In this document: piece after piece, positions 34,161 through 46,800 of the stretch | Layout of the letters: each line of letters begins with the position of its first letter | Numbering within the stretch: the stretch's first letter is position 1 | NCBI GenBank assembly: GCA_003024175.1 | Contig: MDYQ01000051.1 | Location: forward strand, 1 to 64,000 | DNA: 64,000 nucleotides | Reading direction: 5' to 3' | Source: Planoprotostelium fungivorum | Lineage: Eukaryota; Evosea; Variosea; Cavosteliida; Cavosteliaceae | The notes under the pieces: model-generated | The model's database searches: none | Told to the model about the DNA's origin: nothing | What the model saw: the letters and a program-made list of their open reading frames with translations, nothing else | Program-made: the position numbers and the translations under genes

Positions 34161-34478
34161 AGACACGTTGCTGAGATCTATCAATGAAACAGTGATCGAT
34201 TCCATCTCATCACATCTCATGGTGTGATCACTCATCGTTCCATCTCATCGACAGAGAAAAAGACATAGTTTTTCATCTCGTTTGGTTCTTAGTTGTATGT
34301 AGAACGCATTGGACTGACGGCATGATATCGGTTAGTCCTATTGTTCTATTTGCATTCAGTTCCATGTTATGATGAACTTGTTTTTATCTAAGTGCAGCCT
34401 CCTCTTGGATGAAATCAAAACCATGAACACGTGTCCTCGACATTTTGATCTTGTTAACACTAACACAATATTATAGGA
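34161..34478. other. Spacer, no gene seen
   Basis: This lies between the stop of copy 3 and the stop of a minus-strand gene, so it is a convergent spacer. It contains ATAAAGACA immediately after the stop of copy 3. Nothing else is supported. Confidence 0.45.
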
Positions 34479-35240
34479 TCAAAATGGAAGCGCCATCATC
34501 TTGCAATGATTTATAAAGACACTTACGAGGGTCGCATGCAGATGCAGCGACCGAACGGCTCTCATTCGTGTCTTCCGACGGCTGATTTCTTCGATGATCA
34601 AGGACGAGATACTACCGTGGTGTGAAAATGTAGTTTCTCCTCGTGGCCAGAGGTTTTTCGTTTGTGAGCCAAGATGGCTTCTTGTTGTCCTCCTCTTTCT
34701 CCTTCGGTGGCGCCACAATGGCAACCACCTGTGATAGTCAGACGGGCAAGATGTGAAATCAGTTCAATCGTGTCACCTTTTTTGATAGTTGTGTGGCTGC
34801 ATTCGGATTCGTCAGTTGTGGAAGGTGAATCGCCGAAGATTGCTTCTTCAGCCATATTGGCGTGCTATCCCTCGGTTCCATCTTTTCTAGTGCGTGTTCT
34901 TTCTTCTTTTCTCGTACCGTGAGAGCCTCAGACTCTGTCTTTGTGATCGGATGATCTATGAGCCAAATGGGTGTTTTGTCTGATATGCCTGCTTTCACTG
35001 ATGTCTGGCTGAGAGACGTCAGCTATTCCATCGATAGGCACATTCCACTCACGGAATGCTGACCGATCTCCTCGCTTGTTGCGGTGGTGCATCCATCAAG
35101 CGGTGAGTTCTACGCTCTTCCCCATGGTCCAAGCTGTGTCTGATACCTCCGACCGAAAAATGAGATGAGGCATCACCTCCATTATGTCTTCGGTGAGGAG
35201 TGTTGTGGGCCATGTGCTCCTCTTCTCTACAGGTAGCTCT
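34479..35240 (-). CDS. Unrecognised spliced protein, Lys-rich
   Basis: I do not recognise this gene, but at least four exons join in frame. From upstream: MEVMPHLIFRSEVSDTAWTM splices to RGDRSAF, then LKAGISDKTPIWLIDHPITK, then a charged stretch (REKKKEHALEKMEPRDSTP) and a second IWLKKQS. The next exon gives VVAIVAPPKEKEEDNKKPSW and the last gives RRRKTRMRAVRSLHLHATLV, ending MALPF with TGA at 34479. The twice-repeated TPIWL motif and high Lys/Glu content suggest a soluble, perhaps nuclear or complex-scaffolding protein of about 200 residues. An ATG at about 35182 is a possible start, but the frame is open further upstream and a splice acceptor near 35240 is also possible. Confidence 0.5.
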
Positions 35241-36107
35241 TGGACATGTATCGTGAGGCACCGGGGAGTTTGGTGTGGATTTCGATCTTCCTCCTTGGCA
35301 GTTATTTTTGGTTGCTGCTTATTGCCATGACGATTCGTACGAAAATCGCGAGTGTAGACCGGAAAGTTGTAGATGGGGGGAATCAAGCAGTTGATTATTT
35401 TAATCAAATTAAATGGCGGACCAACGTTTGTCTCAAGTTCAGCGTTCATGAAATGAAGATAGCGAAGTGGCGGACTTTATTGTGATAGTGTGTGATATAC
35501 GATGTATCATCATATTAGGTAATTTCACTCCCGATGTGCGCATTTTGTTAGGCTGCCATTGTCGTGCAATGGATATCCCCTAAATAGTACATTGTCGACC
35601 AGCTTTGGTCACTCTTGAGCTCCTGATATCGTCACCACCTCGTTTCGATCGTCTGCTGAGCTCATATCATGAAAGATCCGGTTCACCCGGCTGCCCGGCT
35701 GGGCAGAACGGATGAACTCATTCTTCATCCCATGCCCCAGACAATCATCTCATTCTCTGATCGAGGAATGTCAGCCCCTTTCTCCATCGATTGCCCCGAT
35801 ACATATTCGCCACCGGAACATGACGGTCGAAATAAAGGTTGCCGTTCGTTAGCACCTCTGCGATTCCGTACTGAAAACGACCCAGCTGAAACTGATCGGG
35901 TTGGAGCAAAAGTTACTATCGGCTGAGACGCAACGTCTCGCTCATTTACTTGGACACCAAAAATGCGGAGGAGCGGAATTCCATAGGGGTTCATCAGCGA
36001 GCGGGTGAGAATGACACTTGACGGTCCATGTCTGTGTTGTGAACATATGGATAGAGGTGGAGAGCAAACGGGTCACTTCTCAGTCGCCTCCCCAGCTCAC
36101 ATACGGA
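35241..36107. other. Intergenic region upstream of receptor kinase 1
   Basis: About 870 bp. It holds overlapping open frames on both strands (35669-35994) without recognisable domains or splice support, so I call neither. It probably contains the divergent promoters of the flanking genes. Confidence 0.4.
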
Positions 36108-39100
36108 ATGGTTAGACTTGTACCAACACTCTTCACTCTCCTGGCCTTCATCGTCACGGCGTCTGTCGCCAATGTCTATACGATCCAGAGTCATGCGGAC
36201 ATCCCAACCGGTGGGTCGATGATGCGTGTGAATGCGAGCTGATCCGTTTCAGTATGGAGTCAAGCTATATCGGCTTCTGACAAGAACATAGTCTTGTCCG
36301 TAGTAGCACCTCTGTCCGCATCCCAACTCACAACTTACGTGTTGAAGGGAGGGAATACCCAGGCGGTCAGTCTCACAGCAGACTCCATCATGAGCATCAA
36401 CAACGTGGCACTTGTCTTCGGCTCGGTGACATCATTGAACATCACTAATCTGTCCTTCACATCGAATGCGACCGTCAACGGAGCAATCCTATCCTTGACC
36501 ACCCCAATCATCAGCTTGGGAAACTGTATATTTAGAAATATCCTGGCCACAAGTGAGAGCCACAAGTGTCAATGGAGCCAGATTAACATTCACCAGATGT
36601 AATCAACACTACCGCCACCTTCTCACGCATCTATGATTCTCAGTTCAGTGGAAATAACGTCTCTCATGTTGTATACTTTGGCAGTGTTGGAGCCATCGAC
36701 GTATCTGGATTAGAGATGGACAACAACACTGCGAAGCTCTCACTTCTCTATACAGCCAACGGAGGTACCACCTACAGCATCACCTCTTCCTCGTTCACAT
36801 CGAACTCCGTGGCTTATGGAGGTAATCAAGGAGTTATCAACAGGAAGAACTACGTCTCCCTCACTGTAACATCTTGCAACTTCACCACCAATGATTGTGA
36901 GATCCCATATCGTCACATCATCCATCCACGTTCTCACCTTTGACAGGTTCCAGACTCATCAGTGGTACTTTCACTCAATTCTGGTCCATCACCGATTGCA
37001 TCTTCGATCGCAACACGGCCGATGTTGACATCCTCAGCACTCAAATTCCTTCAACTGGACCCCTCAACATCACTCGCTCGACTTTCATCTCAAACGATGC
37101 TCCCCGCATCTTGTGGCTTCAGAATTCGAACGCTCATCTTCGCGTGATGGACTCTTCATTCCACGATGCGGTTCGAACCGGCCTCGTCGTCAACTCGAGT
37201 CTCGTGCTTTTAGACAACGTAGTCGTGACGGGGGGGAACGGCATGAGCTTTCTCAGCGCGATCGCCGGCGGGTCGCATGCCAACGTGACTCGTTGTAGAT
37301 TCGTAGACATGGACAACACAGCCATCGCCACCATCAACTTCACCTTGACCTACGTTTCAGACACTCTCTTTCTGAACAGCCGGTCCAGCGGTCCACTGGT
37401 GGGTGCCTACTCCGGCTCAGGTGAATTTCTCCGGATCCACTTGAAATTTTCCGGCTGATGAGGAGATAGGTACCACGGGTACCACGATATTACAGAACGT
37501 TACCGGCCTGAACTCTTATTCTACGTCGAGCCCTCTGTTCTTTACACAATCGAGCACGGTGTCGCTCGTTGATTGTCACTTTTACAATGTCTTAAATTCC
37601 CTTCAATTCGACCCCACTCGAACGGGTTCTATACCGGAAACCAGCACTGCGACTTCAGTTTTGAGTGAGATGATTTATTCGAATTTATTCTTCTTCGTCG
37701 ATCGAGACTGATGGACGTGTCAGCCTGCGATGCACCTTCTCTCCTCGTCACGGTCAGTGGCTGCCACTTTGAGAACGTCACTGCCGCCAGTGGAGCTGTA
37801 GCGGTCAGCGATAACATACAGACGGCCTACATCATCGGGAACACCTTCTTGTCTTCCACAGGTGACGCCCACCCTCACCATCTCGATCGCGATCTCATCA
37901 TCATCAGGTGTCATGATTTTGGTCTGGAAATCGGCCATACCCATCAACCGTCCCGACTTGATCATCACCGACTGCCTCTTCCAAAATATCTTCAGCTACT
38001 CCTACGCACACATCTACGTGTTCAGTGACAGCACCCTCAACAGCGTAACCGTGCGTAACGTACGCTTCGAATCCTGCGTCGCAGATCGCCATTCTCTCGG
38101 TCTGTACGGGAGGATATCGCAGATTTCAGTCACTCAGAGCAGCTACGTGAATGGAAGAGGATCGCCCTTCTACAGTGGAAGCAACTCGAACGTCGACTTA
38201 GAAGGTCTAAATGTGACGAACGTGACTCAAACCGGAACATCAGACGGTCTCATCACCCTGTCGGCCACTTCATCATCACGAGTGTCCATCTCTGACGTGT
38301 CCATCTACAACTCGAAAGGCCAGACGTGTGCCTTACAGATCAAACAGTCGAAATCGCAGACTGCGAATCGCATCTTTCTGAGCAACGTAACGGTACAAGG
38401 CTTCACCACTGTCTTGGGCGCTGGAATCTTGTGCACAGATGCATTGGTAGACACATTAGACGTGGCTGGTTGTAGTTTCGGTCCTTCCAACACGAACGCA
38501 TTCGTCATCAGTCCGAGCGCTTCCCTGGGAATGGTAACGCTGACCAATACTGTTTTGACGGTGAGAAGATTTTGGCGGGAAAGAACTGAAAGAAATTTCA
38601 GGGAAATCTGGCTAACGACGGGGCCGGTGTCATGGTATCACAACTGAGCAACGTAAATCGGGTGAAATTTCATCGGAATTTACTCAGTATCTCACACCAA
38701 CAGATGTCCTTCTACAACGTGACCGTATCTGAAAATGTGGCCGCACAGAGAGGTGGTGGTCTGTCCGTATTAGGTACTCTTCAGAGCCTGTCCATCTACA
38801 ACAGCTCCTTCTTGAACAACCGTGCTGTCAGCGGTGGAGCCATCCTCTATTCTACGACGTGCAGCACGTGCAACGTCCTCGTTGTAGATACGATCGTGGA
38901 CACAAATCCCGCCAATTTCGGATCTTTCTTCTACGAGGGATCCATCGGGCAGATCTCCCTCGTCAATTCGAATTTCAAAAATAACGTCGTTGGTGGGGCG
39001 GTCGTCATGCTCTCCGGGACGTACGTCCAGCTGTCCGTAAACTCTACCGTCTTCGAACAAAATAGTGGAGGTGCCATAGCTGGTGTCAAATTCTCATCTG

Positions 39101-42093
39101 GCAGCACGATCAGTACTTACGCCTCTACATTTCGAGCTAATACGGTGAGGAGAACGGTGGAGATGCGGTGGAGATTGAATGGGAATGCAGGGAAGTAATG
39201 GAGCTGCGGTGGCATTACAGGGTAGCCTGCAGCAGCTCGTCGTAATTTCCACGAGTTTTCTGGGAAATTCGGCCACGGCAGGAGGAAGCATCTGGGTCAG
39301 TGGAGCCACACTGAACACATTGTCTGTCTTCAATTCGACGTTCCAAAATAATCGGTGGGATTTTATTCTCTTTTATTCTCATCCCACATCTGATCTGCTA
39401 TGATAGAGCCTCGAACGGTGCGTCTCTGTACGTATCCACTCAAACCAACGTAAGTCGAAATCTCCACACGAAATTGAAATCTCCAGGTGAAAATCTCGCA
39501 AAGTCTCTTGGCCAACAACACGGCCACCGGTAACGGTGGTGCCCTCTCTTCCATTTTTCCCGCCACAATTTTCCTGGAAAATGTCGTCCTACTGTACAAC
39601 TCTGCTGCCAAGGGTGCAGGCATTTACTCCAATAGTCCTTCTGTGAACGTAATTGCATCGAAATTTCAGTCAAATATCGCCACGAGCGAGGGAGGAGCCA
39701 TCCACTTGGACACGGCAGGTGAGACATCTCGCGTGACGTCATATGACGTCATCGCTCATCATTTCAGGTAACTCTCGTCGACGCGACGTCGCATTCGCAG
39801 ATATCAGTGACAGCGATTTCGATGGCAATCGAGCTGTTCGAGGTGGTGTCATGATGTTGTACCAGAACGCACAAGTCACTTCTTCTTCCTTCACGAACAA
39901 TGTGGCTCAGCAGGGTGCTATTTTTGGCATCACTGGTGCGTCTGTACAGGTGTGATCGATTTATCGTACAGCGACGTCGTGATGATGTTCCGCAGATGTC
40001 ACAATCGAATGCGACGGGCAATGAGGCTATCTTTGGATCCACGGCTTACGTGTTTACGTCTGGAAATTTGGCGGGAAACAGTAATATTGTAGACCGTTAC
40101 GATCTATCTACAGCCTCCGGTGGTTTCATCACAACCCAAGGCCAATTCAGCCAAGTCAACATCTCTTGTCCATCAGGTGATCACTCGAGTCGACGGAGAA
40201 ATTTCTGAGAAATATCAGGCACCGTACCGAGCAACAGCTCGCAGGGTCAGACTTGCATCACATCGTCTTCAGTCACAGATACCGTCTCACCCTCAGACAA
40301 TCAAGTGACATCCATCGTGTCACCCACCTCATCGTCATCGTCATCATCATCATCATCCACCGGTGCCATCATCGGAGGTGTGGTCGGAGGTGTTGCTTTC
40401 CTTCTCTTAATCGGTGTCATCGTGGGCATCATCCTCATGCGAAGGTGAGATATCGTGCGGCCGTCGAAAATAAAATGAAATAAAATGTGTGACACGAAGA
40501 TAGGGCCAGGCGCCGGCAACACGGGCCGGAAATGATTCCGATGGATTTGAATATCAAATTGGTTGATAAGGCGGTCGTTCTCAAATGGAGCGAGATGAAG
40601 GACTTCCAGAAGGTGACGTTCATCTACAACGATGTAGATGAGACTGACGAAAATAGGTGGGACAAGGAGCCTTCGGTGTCGTCTACAGCGTCCAGGTGAC
40701 CCGATGATGAGACGACGTGGTGTCGCTGATGATGAGGACAGTGGAGAGGAATCAATGCCGCAGTGAAACAAGTCATCAACCAATCGACCCTCACCCAGCA
40801 GAATCTGGATGAATTTTTGGGAGAAGTGAGTGAAATATAGTTGAAATGCCGTGGAAATTCAATCTCGAAAGATTTCACTCATGCAAAAATTGAGACCTCA
40901 TCCCAATGTTGGTGAGAGGAGGGGCGAAAATGGATTTTAAATTGATTTATTCAGTTTTATTTCTTGGTATCACCATGCCACCCGATCCCCTGGGTATGGT
41001 CACGTGAGTCACTGTGAAATCTCACAGGAATCTCACGTTGACATCAGTGAATTCTGCCCCGCTGGATCTCTCCACACCTTTTTGAACAAGAGTGTCGATT
41101 TAGATTACGATACAAAGTTCAAATTCATCAAAGGTATCGCTCTCGGCATGGTGCACCTGTCCGCCGAGAAGGTAAAATTTCAACGAAATCTCTCGTATCG
41201 AGACTGACATATCTGTAGATCGTACACAGAGACCTCGCAGCGAGAAACGTGAGATCTTTCATACACCACCATCACATCATCATCAGGATGACAATCTTGA
41301 TCACGGAGTTGATGATGATGCAGGTTCTCCTGACGGAACATTTGGAGCCAAAGATCAGTGATTTTGGTATGTCCAGATTGACCGAGACGGAGGACAACGC
41401 AGGCCAGACTCAATCGATGGTCGGACCCATCAAATGGATGGCACCCGAAGGTGGTCTCATCATCCTCATGATCTCTCATCGACTCATGCCTTTCGCAGCC
41501 ATCAGTCAGAGAAAGTATTCTACGAAATCAGACGTCTTCTCTTTCGGTGTCGTCGTGTGGGAGGTAATCATGATCTCACCGATCGATCGTGCATCTGATC
41601 GCATCATCAGATCTGCACTCAATCTGAACCTTGGGCGGGTATTGCACCCGTCAACGCCGCAGTGGACATTCTAGCCGGACAGAGACTTATCATCCCCGAC
41701 GATGTTCCCTCCCAATTCAGTGACATCATGCAGAGTGAGTGACACGGCAGATCATCATCCATCGTCGGTATAATCCATCATCATCACCGTCCATCGTCGT
41801 CATCTAGTGTCGTCTTCATGATCTGATGGTGAACAGATTGCTGGGTGGAGAGTCCAGAAGACAGACCAGACTTCCTCGAGATCTGCGATCATCTCAAGAT
41901 CCGATCGGATGTCAAGGTGATGATGATGCACCACGATCTTGACGACAACTGACATCACCTGCAGAAGGAAAACAAACCGGTGGAAGAGGTACCTACAGAG
42001 ATTGTAGACCCGGAGGCAGGAACAAACTACAGCGCGCTCGTCAGCTCTCCTCCTCGCAATCGTCCTCTACAGCCTTCTGACTCGCACGTGTGA
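36108..42093 (+). CDS. Receptor tyrosine kinase with beta-helix (Pmp-like) ectodomain
   Basis: This single-pass receptor kinase is cut by many short introns. ATG 36108 begins a signal peptide (LVPTLFTLLAFIVTASVA). The ectodomain (about 36180-40300) is a long run of beta-helix strands with the pattern FxxNxAxxGGAI, for example SSFLNNRAVSGGAI, NNTATGNGGAL, SNIATSEGGAI and SSFTNNVAQQGAIFG, like chlamydial Pmp and pectin-lyase-fold proteins, with many N-glycosylation sequons. A Ser-rich stem precedes the membrane helix (AIIGGVVGGVAFLLLIGVIV, about 40360-40435) and an RR stop-transfer. The kinase has VGQGAFGVVYSV, AAVKQVI, IVHRDLAARNVLL, ISDFGMSRL, PIKWMAPE and SDVFSFGVVVWE; the AAR motif after HRDL and the KWMAPE are tyrosine-kinase signatures. 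The short tail includes NYSAL, a possible phosphotyrosine docking site, and ends at TGA 42091-42093. All catalytic residues are present, so it should be active. Ligand unknown. Confidence 0.85.
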
Positions 42094-42203
42094 AGCAATT
42101 CACTTGTTCTATAACCAAATCCATACAAATAAATGTTTTACTTTCATGCATATCTCTCGATCTTGATCGAGACTTTAATGACTGGGTGCTGATATTCTTC
42201 GTC

Positions 42204-42870
42204 TCATTTATCTCCTCCTTTGTCGTCTTTGTTCCCCTTCTGGAGTCGTGGAATGTCACCTCTCATCAGGAGACGCACCAAGTTCTCGATCTTCTTCTTT
42301 TTACCGGCTTCCGTCTTCAGAATGACCAACTGGTGGATCATCTGATACCGACTCGTCTTATTCATCGCCTCCCACGTCTCTAATGCTTTCGGTTCAGATG
42401 TTATGGCCTCCATCAGGTCGGACGGCGGCTCTGCATTAGAAGATCCAGAGTAAGCGGCGTCCCAACGTCCCTCTCTCTTTGCTCTCTCTACGGCCGCCCA
42501 TCCTGATGGTTGCATTTTACCCTCCGTCTCTAATCGTTGGACGATGCCGACGTTCCTCTTGGACCACAGACTGCCTTCTGCACGTGGTCCGAAACGTTGA
42601 GAGAAGGTGGAATCATCTTTTTTAATGCGTTGTGCGTCGATCCAACCGTGGCAGAGCGCCTCGTCTAGAGCTTGTGAATATGTCAAAGAGGTGGGATCTG
42701 TGACACCCTTCTTAGCTAGAGTCAGCCAGATGCCCTTCGATGTCGAGGAGTGAGCTGGTGAAGAGATGAGACGATGGAAAATGGGGATGAGGTCACAAAC
42801 CGAACAACCATTTTGACCATGAAGACACATCCGGTAGTGTTACGGGGGGTAATTCTGATCCAGACGGCAT
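42204..42870 (-). CDS. YdeI/OmpD-associated family protein
   Basis: This is a small soluble protein of the YdeI (bacteriocin-protection/OmpD-associated) family, found in bacteria and scattered eukaryotes, of uncertain biochemical role. Two exons: ATG at 42868-42870 opens MPSGSELPPVTLPDVSSWSK and WLF, spliced over a 45-nt intron to AHSSTSKGIWLTLAKKG. The family motifs follow: LTYSQALDEALCHGWIDAQ, FSQRFGPRAEGSLWSKRNVG, GWAAVERAKREGRWDAAY, then PPSDLMEAITSEPKAL and a C-terminal basic stretch including GKKKKIENLVRLLMRGDIP. Length (about 205 residues) is normal for the family. It ends 110 bp from the stop of the receptor kinase on the other strand. Its introns and codon style match its neighbours, so any transfer from bacteria would be old. 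Confidence 0.85.
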
Positions 42871-43083
42871 GTTATGACTCTTCGATCTCCGTACGATTGA
42901 TGAACGAGAATAATTCAAAGACAGTAAGTTGGTTCCTCGATTCAGTAGGCTCACGTAGAACATCTAACTCGTAATGGTGCTGCCTGATCCGACGTCCTTG
43001 CCACGTGACCATTGTATACCAACTTTTCCTTGAACGAGATCACATCACCTCAAAGACATCGAATCATATAGGCAGACTCAACC

Positions 43084-43498
43084 ATGCCCGCATCGTTAGT
43101 ACGGATAGACGACCCGAAAAAGGCCAGCGCAGAGAAGAAGTTTTCTATCGGTTCTGCAGGTGCACAATCGACAACAGATCTGTATCAGTTCGTGTCCCTC
43201 TTCTTTGGTCTCGCTGGTATCTTTTTGAAGGTGATGGTCACTGTCATTTCTGTGTATCTTCATCTCACGTTCAAATCAGATGAGATTATTTTTGTGGCAA
43301 GGATTATTCTTTTGCATCGTGTCCTTCTTAACAGGAAAGCAAGTCGAAGGTGAAACCAAACAGGTCTTCTCTTCATTCAGCATTACGCTCGTCGGTCTTG
43401 CCATGGTGAGCATGTTCTTCAACTTCTTGACACTCAACCACTCCAGTCTTATATGGGTCCTCAAGCGGCTCTGTTTCAATGAAAGTAATCCGAAATGA
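43084..43498 (+). CDS. WDR83OS: Asterix/PAT10 (WDR83OS) homologue
   Basis: This small ER membrane protein belongs to the Asterix (UPF0139) family. In animals it pairs with CCDC47 in the PAT complex, an intramembrane chaperone for multipass proteins. ATG 43084 opens MPASLVRIDDPKKASAEKK. After the first membrane segment (YQFVSLFFGLAGIFLK) an intron of 49 nt is removed. The second and third segments follow (MRLFLWQGLFFCIVSFLTG; ITLVGLAMVSMFFNFL), with the conserved link GETKQVFSSFS between them, matching the family pattern EDTKQxxSSF. The tail is longer than in animals (LNHSSLIWVLKRLCFNESNP), so the last residues may reflect a different splice. About 120 residues. Confidence 0.85.
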
Positions 43499-43826
43499 CT
43501 CATTCATCTTGCATCTGTTATTGTTGTTCCATGCATTCGAACAAAACACAAGAGTCTGTCGATCACACCACGCAATGAAATGGCCCTCATCGTGGAATGT
43601 CCAACGTGGAAGGTGCTAGACACCCTGGGAAGTCTATCTGGCCTTCAATGTTGTGATGCTGAACAGAGCTCTTATAAAGGAATAGAGCGTTCGAGTATAA
43701 ATTTCACCAGTTTTTCGGGAACTTTCATCTTTCGGGCTCACACTGAAGGCTTCAGGAGCCAACATCATACGATACGGACGCCCTGTTTATGGAAGATAGA
43801 GGATAATTTATAGAAACCACGCCAAC
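43499..43826. other. Promoter region of receptor kinase 2, no gene seen
   Basis: About 330 bp with no convincing gene. A TATAAA-like run (CTTATAAAGG near 43672) and a GAGTATAAAT near 43694 could be core promoter elements for the gene starting at 43827. Function is inferred from position only. Confidence 0.35.
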
Positions 43827-46800
43827 ATGACACAAATGAATCTTACGTTCTTCATCTGCTTGATGATAACGATGGCTCACGGCGATGTGAATTCAGCTCT
43901 GGCGGACTTTTATCATGATTTGAATGGTAAGAGAGGCGTGTCACTGTCTCTGAATCATTGAATGATATAAGGGCCAATGTGGAACAATCATACAAACTGG
44001 TTGGGTCCAGATCCTTGCACTTATTACGGAATTAAATGCTTCAACAAAACGATATCCCTCTCAATGGTAGACAATGCCTTGGAGGGAATCATTCCGGACA
44101 GTATATCTGATGTTCCATTCATCTCGATGGATCTCAGCTTCAATGCCATTCGGGGTCCTTTTCCGACTTTTATGGAACGTATGCCTTCTCTGACATCTCT
44201 GACCATGACCAATTGTCTTCTGAGTGATTCCATCTCAAGTTCCATCGGCACGGCCACGCAGCTTGTCACTCTCATTGTCTCTGCCAACCGGCTTTCGGGC
44301 ATCATTCCTTCATCGATCGGTTACTTAAACAACCTGCAAGTGAGTTGGAAGACATCAAGTTTTCGTCGGTGACTCACGAAACGAATCAGACGTTAGACTT
44401 GAGTTACAATCTCCTCTCCGGTACTATTCCAGACACCATCGGTGATCCAACATCATGGTCTCATTCGATCTGATTGTCCAAACAGGCAACATGACATCAC
44501 TGGATTCACTGTCACTGAACAGTAACTCTCTGACTGGGTCGATTCCAAAGTCCATCATCAGCATCCCCCTCCGATCCATCGAATTCAGGTGAAGCCTCAT
44601 CACCGAAGAAGAACACGACTCAGCTACGGACAGTAACAACCGACTCACTGGCTCACTACCGAAACTCTACAGGGGTCTCATCATCAGCATTTCTGTCGCC
44701 AACAATCGATTGACATCCATAGAGGATGTCGCTCTCTTCAGCAGGTGAGGCATGTGAAGAGAAAGGTCTGATGGCATTCAGTCTCTTGTACATCGATTTA
44801 CGGAATAATCTTTTTTCCGGACCTCTACCCGACTTCTCACCCATCGCGAAGGTGAGAAATCACTGAAATTTCATGGAAGATTCACTGAATATTCACGCGT
44901 CTTTCAGCAAGTACAGATATCGAACAACATGTTCTCCGGACCCATCAAGTGGCCCTACTACTCCTACGGCTTCAACAGCGTCAATGTAAGTCGACTTTTC
45001 ATCCGATTTTCACCGACTTTTTCAGACCCTGGTCCTGGATTACTCCTTCAACAATCTATCGGGAACGATTCCTCCGGAAGTTTCTTCTTGTAATCGTCTC
45101 ATCGGTTTCACAGTATCAAATAATCACCTCAGCGGTCAAGTCGTTCGATTCAACGCAACGCCCCAAATCCAGACCATCGACCTATCGAACAATAATCTGA
45201 CGGGGGAGTTCCACTGGTCCGACTTGTGTTCGTACAGTGAGTCGCAAATATTCGGTCCTCCGGCCTCACCCCCCATCAGAGATCATGTACCTCGTCAACG
45301 TGTCGAGGAACAATCTCGTCGGCCAGATCAACTGCCTACCGGCCGGCCTCAAGATCTTAGATTTCTCACACAACAAGATCTCATCTATGGACGTCGATCT
45401 ACCCAATTCTCTTAACCACTTGGACGGCAGCCAAAATTTATTGTACAAGACACCACGGACGGGCTTGGGTAGTCAGCTCGTGTACTACAACTTGTCTCGT
45501 AATGCATTGACGAGATTATCCGACATTGGCCTCTTCAATCAATACTACCTCACGGTGAACATCTGCACTCGTCATTCTCTTTTATTTCCTTTTATTTCCT
45601 TTTATTTCCTTTTATTTCCTTTTATTTCCTCTCATATGACACCGGTCAGACGATCGATCTATCGCACAATCAACTGAGCTCAAACATGCTTCCCATTCAC
45701 TCTCCCGTAGAAAATAATTTTGTCATCAACAGCAATCTAGAGGTGAGAATCATAATTTTCTCCACCTCACGTCATCACCAGCACCTCGATCTGTCTTGGA
45801 ACAATTTGACGGGAGCTATACCCATCACCCTCTATGCTTTAGTCAGCTTGGAATATTTAGATCTGTCGCACAATCTATTCTACGGAGAGATACTCGAATC
45901 ATTCTCCTTCTTGACCAATCTACAATTTGTAGAATTGAGCTACAATTCATTGTCCGGACGTTTGCCGGAAGATCTGGGGAGTAACGTACAGGTGGGGTGG
46001 ATGCATCTACAACGGTGTAGATTGATGGTGTGGTAGGTGTTCCGGGCCAGTCACAACAATATCACCGGGCAGATTCCTCCTTCACTGTTTGACATGAGAT
46101 CACTGGTGGATCTCACATTGGATCACAACTATATGTCCGGTGGGTTGCATCGATGAACATCATCATGATGATCATCAACCATCATCATGATCATCATCAC
46201 CCATCACCATCATCATCACCGCCATCGTTGTCATCATCACACGAGACGTCCATCAACTTTCAGCTGACGTCGAACCAGGCCCAGTTGCCATGTTCGCATC
46301 CCAATTAGACGTGCTGAGTCTCTCTACAAATCGTTTCACGGGCAACCTCAGCTTCCTCTCTGACCAGAGATATCTCACTTGCCTCGAACTCTCTGACAAC
46401 TATTTTTCCGGTAATTTTCCGCCCATGTCCTCCGCCCTCGTCAGCTTCTGCGCCGCACGTAACCCGGAAATTTCCGGGAATATCCCCGATCTGAGTGGCA
46501 CTCGGTCGCTGAGGGTACTGGATCTGAGGTGAGATGTCGTACGTGATATCATACTCACGAGATCCAGTGGTGATGATCTGAGCGGCTCCGTCCCGAGTTT
46601 CAACCCGGGTGCCGTGCTCAGCGTATTCAATCTGTCCGGAAACCATTTATCAAGCTTCACCTCTGGTGACGATCATACGTAACGTACGTACTGATGAGGT
46701 TAAGGTCTTCCCACGCTGAAGGGCTCGTGTGATCTATCCAACAACGATTTCGTCTGTCAGATCCCATCGGTAGCTTACGTCAACTGCTCGACTCGTTGTA

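Noticed and set aside
35669-35994. Overlapping open frames on both strands upstream of receptor kinase 1
   Set aside because: Neither has a recognisable motif or clear splice partners. The composition is balanced, and such frames arise by chance.
37166-37182. GGTTCGAACC resembling a tRNA T-loop
   Set aside because: It lies in a coding exon of receptor kinase 1, and no cloverleaf can be drawn around it.
36108-40300. Bacterial (chlamydial) origin of the beta-helix ectodomain
   Set aside because: FxxN/GGAI strands are easily reached by convergence in beta-helix proteins, and the region is split by many local-style introns. The sequence alone gives no evidence of transfer.
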